Position numbers and translations under genes: made by a program
Part shown: positions 15,112-18,522 of the stretch, piece by piece
How positions within the stretch are numbered: position 1 is the first letter of the stretch
How the letters are laid out: each line of letters starts with the position of its first letter
Assembly: GCA_018266095.1 (NCBI GenBank)
Contig: JAFEBC010000141.1
Span: 1 to 18,522, forward strand
Source: Deltaproteobacteria bacterium
GTDB taxonomy: Bacteria; Myxococcota; Myxococcia; Myxococcales; 40CM-4-68-19
Length of the DNA: 18,522 nucleotides
Direction: 5' to 3'
Notes under the pieces: model-generated
Told to the model about the DNA's origin: nothing
Databases searched by the model: none
What the model saw: the letters and a program-made list of their open reading frames with translations, nothing else

Positions 15112-18100
15112 GTGACGTCTGCCAGTGGCCGAGCTTTGGTTGTCTGCGTGGCCCTGATGTGGGCGGCGTGCGGGACCTCGTCGGGCGGGCGACAGGACGC
15201 CGCGGGCGCGGATGCGGGCGCCGCCGCGGGCGCGGATGCGGGCGCCGACGCGGGGGCGGATGCGGGAGGCGACGCGGGGGCGGATGCGGGAGGCGACGCG
15301 GGGGCGGACGCAGGCGCAGACGCAGGGGCGGACGCGGGCACGGGTGAGGACGCGGGCGCAGGGGAGGACGCGGGCGCGGGTGAGGACGCGGGTGCAGGGG
15401 AGGACGCTGGCGCGGGCGGCGACGCGGGCGCAGGGGCGGACGCTGGCGCGGGCGTGGACGCCGGGGCGGACGCGGGCGCGGAGCCCGACGCGGGGACCGA
15501 TGGCGGCGTGACGCTGGTGGCGCCGCCCGACGGCAGCAAGCTCATCCTCCAGCCCGAGGGCGCGCTGCTCGACGGCGTGGGCGCGGCGGCGCAGTTCACG
15601 GTGCGCGTGTTCGACCCCTCGGGAGCGGAGCTCGATGTGGCCGGGCTCGACCTGGAGTTCGTCTCCAGCGAGCCGCAGCAGGTCTCGCTCATCGACGCGC
15701 AGCCGGGCCAGGTGACGGCGGTGGCGCAGGCCGGCGTGGGCATGTCGGTGATCGTGGCGCGCAGCCGGAGCAAGCCGGAGCTGATGTCTGGTCCCTCGGC
15801 GGCCACGATCGCGACGGTGAAGAGCGGCGTCCTCCTGGTGCCGGACGCGCAGGTGGTCTTCCCGCCGACCGCGCCGCGCAAGGTGCTCGCGGGGCCGGAC
15901 GGGCTCGTGCCCGGGATCTCGGCGCCGGACGCGCAGGGGCACGTGATGCTGGGGACCTTCAGCGACGACGAGTGGCTGGCGACGCTGGGGCGCACCGACG
16001 ACTCGGCGGGGATGCACGTGACGACGGGCGCGGTGCTGCGCGGCGACGCGCCGGCCGTGGGGACGATGCTGCTGGGCTCGCAGGGCGCGCACCTGATGGG
16101 CCGCGTGGTGGAGGCGACCTCGCGCAACGGCTACGCGCTGGTGAAGCTCGAGGTGCTGCAGCCGCACGACGTCTTCCAGCAGGCGCAGCTCCACTTCGAT
16201 TCGCGGGCGCTCGCCGAGCAGCACCTGGTGCAGCCCAAGACGGTGACGCGCGACGCCTGGGTGCACTCGCCGGACGTGCCCGCCTCGGCGCGGCCACAGG
16301 GCACGCGCCGCCGCAACATCATCCCCGGGTTCGAGTGCGAGGCCAGCGCGAGCGCCTCGATCTTCCAGATCAGCTTCACCACCAGCCTCGCGTTCCACCC
16401 CTTCATCACCTATGACGACCAGATCCAGGACGGCGTCGTCGTCTCCGGCAGCCTGGGGATGGGCTTCACCTTCACGCGCGACGACGCGCTCAACATCAAC
16501 GTTGGCCTGAGCGGCAGCGCCCAGGTGGAGTGCACGAGCGACGAGGCGATCCCGCTCGGCTTCCTCACCATCCCGGGACCGGCGGCGGCGGCCGTGGGCA
16601 TCGACGCGGAGGTGAGCGCCTTCGTCCGCGCCGAGATCTCGCTGTCGGGCGGGCCGTCGGTGAGCTTCGGGCCCTATGCGCACCTGACGGCCGCGGTGAG
16701 CCTGAACTTCACCTACGACGAGGTGTCCGGCATCGGCCTCGTGCCCAGCCTGTCGACCGCGGGCAGCACCGCGGGGCTCCACTCGACCAACGGCGAGCTC
16801 GACGCGCTCTCCGACGTCCTGGCCGAGCTCAAGGGCAGCGTCTCGGCGGGGCCGCACTTCGCGGTGCGCCTCGTGCTGGGCGGCCTGGAGGGCCTCGCGG
16901 TCGACGAGTTCCTGGACGCGCTGGGCGGCGAGGTGGCCGACGACATCGAGGAGTTCCAGGAGCCGCAGGTGGTGACGGTGGAGATGGGCCCCGAGCTGCG
17001 CCTCGATGTGCAGACGGCGTCGTCGGCCGTGGACGCGAACTTCGATCAGACCGGCCTCTTCTCGGGGCTCATGCTCAAGCTGGCGCTGCTGCCGGACCTG
17101 TTCACGGCGATCCCGCTGATCTTCCCCGGCGTGGCGCCGCCCGACGTGTCCACGACGCTGCGCGCGACCTTGTTCTCGTATCCGGGGCTCTACGCGCACT
17201 ACGAGGGGGCCGACGCGAAGCTGACGGTGACGCTGCCCGACGGCTCGGTGCAGGACGCGACCAACGAGCCCGTGGGCGCGGACGACAACATGGCGCTGCG
17301 TTTCTCGGCCGTGCCGCCGAACACGATCACGGACGAGCCCACCTGGTTCGCCCTCTACAAGGGGCACGAGCGGATCCTGGAGTGGGACGCGAACGCGTCG
17401 CCGGGGACGTGGACGACGCCGGGGAACTTCTGCGCCAACTACGACCAGGACGTGCTGGAGCTGATGCTGGTGGCCGAGAACCTGGTCGGCGGGGTGGCGC
17501 CGACCGTGAACCGGCTGGGTGTGTACCAGCTCACCTGCGCGCACCTCCTGCAGCGCGTCGACTCGACGGTGGTGCCGGGCACGCCCTCGCCGTATCCGCT
17601 GGCGGCCCCGGCGGGGAGCCCGGTGTGCACGGAGCACGCGCTGCAGGCCAAGCCGATGGTGTCGGATGTCCACTCCAACCACTCCAAGCTGACCAACGCG
17701 ACGGGGACGGAGGAGTTCGACGAGAACGCCACGCTGGGCCTCTTGCCGGGCGCGTACGAGTGGGAGACGAAGCTCGACTACACGAACCCGGCGGGCGTCG
17801 ACACGCACGAGACGCACACGCGCGACCTCGACGTGCAGTGCGAGCCGGTGGTGTGCACGGCCAACGGGCAGCCGCTCTTCAACGGCGGCATCGTCACCGT
17901 GCACGGCGACCAGTGTCCGGTGCAGGTGCAGGTGAGCTGCGAGTTCCCGTGGGCGGCGCAGCTCGAGCCGCAGGCCTCGGCGTCGCTGGGCGGGTCGCCG
18001 ATGACGCAGTCGGGGACGACGGTCTCGGGCGAGACCGACGCGCAAGAGGGGTCGCAGGCGGTGAGCGTGAACGTGCAGGCGCGCGCGTTCGGGAACGTGG

Positions 18101-18522
18101 GGCCGGCGACGCAGTCGTTCACGGGGACGGTGCGCGTGGACTGCGGGCCGTGCCCGAACGAGGACATCACGGATGCGTGCATGTGTCCGCACCCGCCGCT
18201 CGATTGCGATCCGAACGGCGGGCCAGTGGTCAAGTATCCGCAGGACTTCTACTCGCAGGGTCCGAACTCCAGCAACGACGGCGAGGCGGATCTCGTGGGC
18301 CTCATCTGCGAGACGTGCACCATCTGGGATCCGGACGGCCGGCACAACGGGAGCTCGTGGGGCGATCCGCACATCGCGACGCGCGGGGGCAGCGCGTGGA
18401 CCTCGCTCGACCTGGGCGAGTTCATCTACGCCGAGCCGCTGCGGGGCACGCCGGGCGAGGGGCTCACGCTGCAGGTGCGGCACCAGCGGCTGCCGGGGTT
18501 CGAATCGTGGGCGAGCTTCGCC
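15112..18522 (+). CDS. Very large DAG-linker lipoprotein with von Willebrand factor type D-like domain (3' end outside window)
   Basis: The frame is open from GTG 15112 to the window end, 1137 codons with no stop. AGGAGG lies just upstream. The N-terminus has a hydrophobic signal (ALVVCVALMWAAC) with C20 as the probable lipidated cysteine; Trp at -3 makes the lipobox non-standard. Residues ~34-128 are a linker with nineteen DAG triplets. From ~135 to 220 is a predicted Ig-like beta domain (LILQPEGALLDGVGAAAQFT). The central ~700 residues, unrecognised, look beta-rich and carry scattered cysteines, and FECEASASASIF starts one conserved-looking section. Near residue 1084 WGDPHIATRGG and LGEFIYAE match the start of a VWFD domain, cut off by the window. 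It is probably a surface or outer-membrane adhesion/matrix-type protein; the domain names beyond the linker and VWFD are inference. Confidence 0.88.
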   Translation, partial: MTSASGRALVVCVALMWAACGTSSGGRQDAAGADAGAAAGADAGADAGADAGGDAGADAGGDAGADAGADAGADAGTGEDAGAGEDAGAGEDAGAGEDAGAGGDAGAGADAGAGVDAGADAGAEPDAGTDGGVTLVAPPDGSKLILQPEGALLDGVGAAAQFTVRVFDPSGAELDVAGLDLEFVSSEPQQVSLIDAQPGQVTAVAQAGVGMSVIVARSRSKPELMSGPSAATIATVKSGVLLVPDAQVVFPPTAPRKVLAGPDGLVPGISAPDAQGHVMLGTFSDDEWLATLGRTDDSAGMHVTTGAVLRGDAPAVGTMLLGSQGAHLMGRVVEATSRNGYALVKLEVLQPHDVFQQAQLHFDSRALAEQHLVQPKTVTRDAWVHSPDVPASARPQGTRRRNIIPGFECEASASASIFQISFTTSLAFHPFITYDDQIQDGVVVSGSLGMGFTFTRDDALNINVGLSGSAQVECTSDEAIPLGFLTIPGPAAAAVGIDAEVSAFVRAEISLSGGPSVSFGPYAHLTAAVSLNFTYDEVSGIGLVPSLSTAGSTAGLHSTNGELDALSDVLAELKGSVSAGPHFAVRLVLGGLEGLAVDEFLDALGGEVADDIEEFQEPQVVTVEMGPELRLDVQTASSAVDANFDQTGLFSGLMLKLALLPDLFTAIPLIFPGVAPPDVSTTLRATLFSYPGLYAHYEGADAKLTVTLPDGSVQDATNEPVGADDNMALRFSAVPPNTITDEPTWFALYKGHERILEWDANASPGTWTTPGNFCANYDQDVLELMLVAENLVGGVAPTVNRLGVYQLTCAHLLQRVDSTVVPGTPSPYPLAAPAGSPVCTEHALQAKPMVSDVHSNHSKLTNATGTEEFDENATLGLLPGAYEWETKLDYTNPAGVDTHETHTRDLDVQCEPVVCTANGQPLFNGGIVTVHGDQCPVQVQVSCEFPWAAQLEPQASASLGGSPMTQSGTTVSGETDAQEGSQAVSVNVQARAFGNVGPATQSFTGTVRVDCGPCPNEDITDACMCPHPPLDCDPNGGPVVKYPQDFYSQGPNSSNDGEADLVGLICETCTIWDPDGRHNGSSWGDPHIATRGGSAWTSLDLGEFIYAEPLRGTPGEGLTLQVRHQRLPGFESWASFA
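15211..15495. repeat. DAG-repeat coding tract in the giant lipoprotein
   Basis: Nineteen Asp-Ala-Gly triplets occur here, with spacers Ala, Gly, AGE, AGA and similar. The DNA is built from 12-bp and 18-bp variants of GACGCGGGCGCA and GAGGACGCGGGC. Synonymous variation (GAC/GAT, GCG/GCA/GCT/GCC) shows that the peptide pattern is kept while the DNA diverges. It is a flexible acidic spacer between lipid anchor and folded domains. The antisense strand is also open, giving an artefactual Pro-Ala-Ser frame. Confidence 0.85.

Noticed and set aside
14721..16127. Minus-strand frame with long Pro-Ala-Ser runs
   Set aside because: It is the antisense image of the DAG repeats and has no start signal or recognisable domain.
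14992..18483. Continuous minus-strand open frame upstream of and in frame with the DUF805-SRPBCC gene
   Set aside because: It is antisense to the giant lipoprotein gene and gives Arg/His-rich low-complexity protein. The real start at 14991 has AGGAG and begins the membrane domain.

Overview
The window is very GC-rich and densely coded, with a strong G/C bias at third codon positions. It looks like chromosome from a Myxococcota (myxobacterial) genome. The evidence is indirect: secreted proteins with Asp-Ala-Gly / Asp-Gly-Gly linkers (residues 430-500 of the first gene and 34-128 of the last), a large MJ0042 zinc-ribbon/TPR membrane protein, poly-Pro membrane tethers, and many GTG/TTG starts. 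No rRNA, tRNA, transposase, integrase or CRISPR array is visible.

Region 1 (1-1770, minus strand): a secreted EXORDIUM/PHI-1-like protein with a HELGE motif. Its extreme C-terminus looks like the last ~30 residues of an unrelated VOC (glyoxalase-fold) enzyme. Upstream lie four perfect-register copies of a 23-bp direct repeat, and the last copy supplies the stop codon of the next gene.

Region 2 (1767-7311, minus strand): a tight three-step operon running from a cyclic-nucleotide-binding regulator, to a 1244-residue zinc-ribbon/PLPG-repeat/TPR membrane protein, to a polysaccharide deacetylase. Stop-to-start gaps are 3 and 1 nt. The regulator is split by an in-frame TAG inside its helix-turn-helix; read through, it would be one 273-codon protein. 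Function is inferred only as a cell-envelope or surface-polysaccharide operon.

Region 3 (7385-9490, plus strand): a divergent two-gene unit of an FAD flavoprotein resembling UDP-galactopyranose mutase/protoporphyrinogen-oxidase-type enzymes, followed 3 nt later by a family-2 glycosyltransferase. They probably act together in glycan or lipid-linked sugar synthesis.

Region 4 (9519-10818, plus strand): a free-standing AAA_14/DUF4143 ATPase with a 15-bp-arm palindrome overlapping its likely promoter.

Region 5 (10839-13465, plus strand): an exported repeat protein with a poly-Pro/transmembrane C-terminus, overlapping by 4 nt with a small lipoprotein gene, then a glutaryl-CoA dehydrogenase-type acyl-CoA dehydrogenase.

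Region 6 (13478-18522): a 27-bp-arm inverted repeat between convergent genes, a DUF805-like membrane domain fused to an SRPBCC domain (minus strand), a short divergent promoter region, and a very large DAG-linker lipoprotein (plus strand) that runs off the window end inside a von Willebrand factor type D-like domain.
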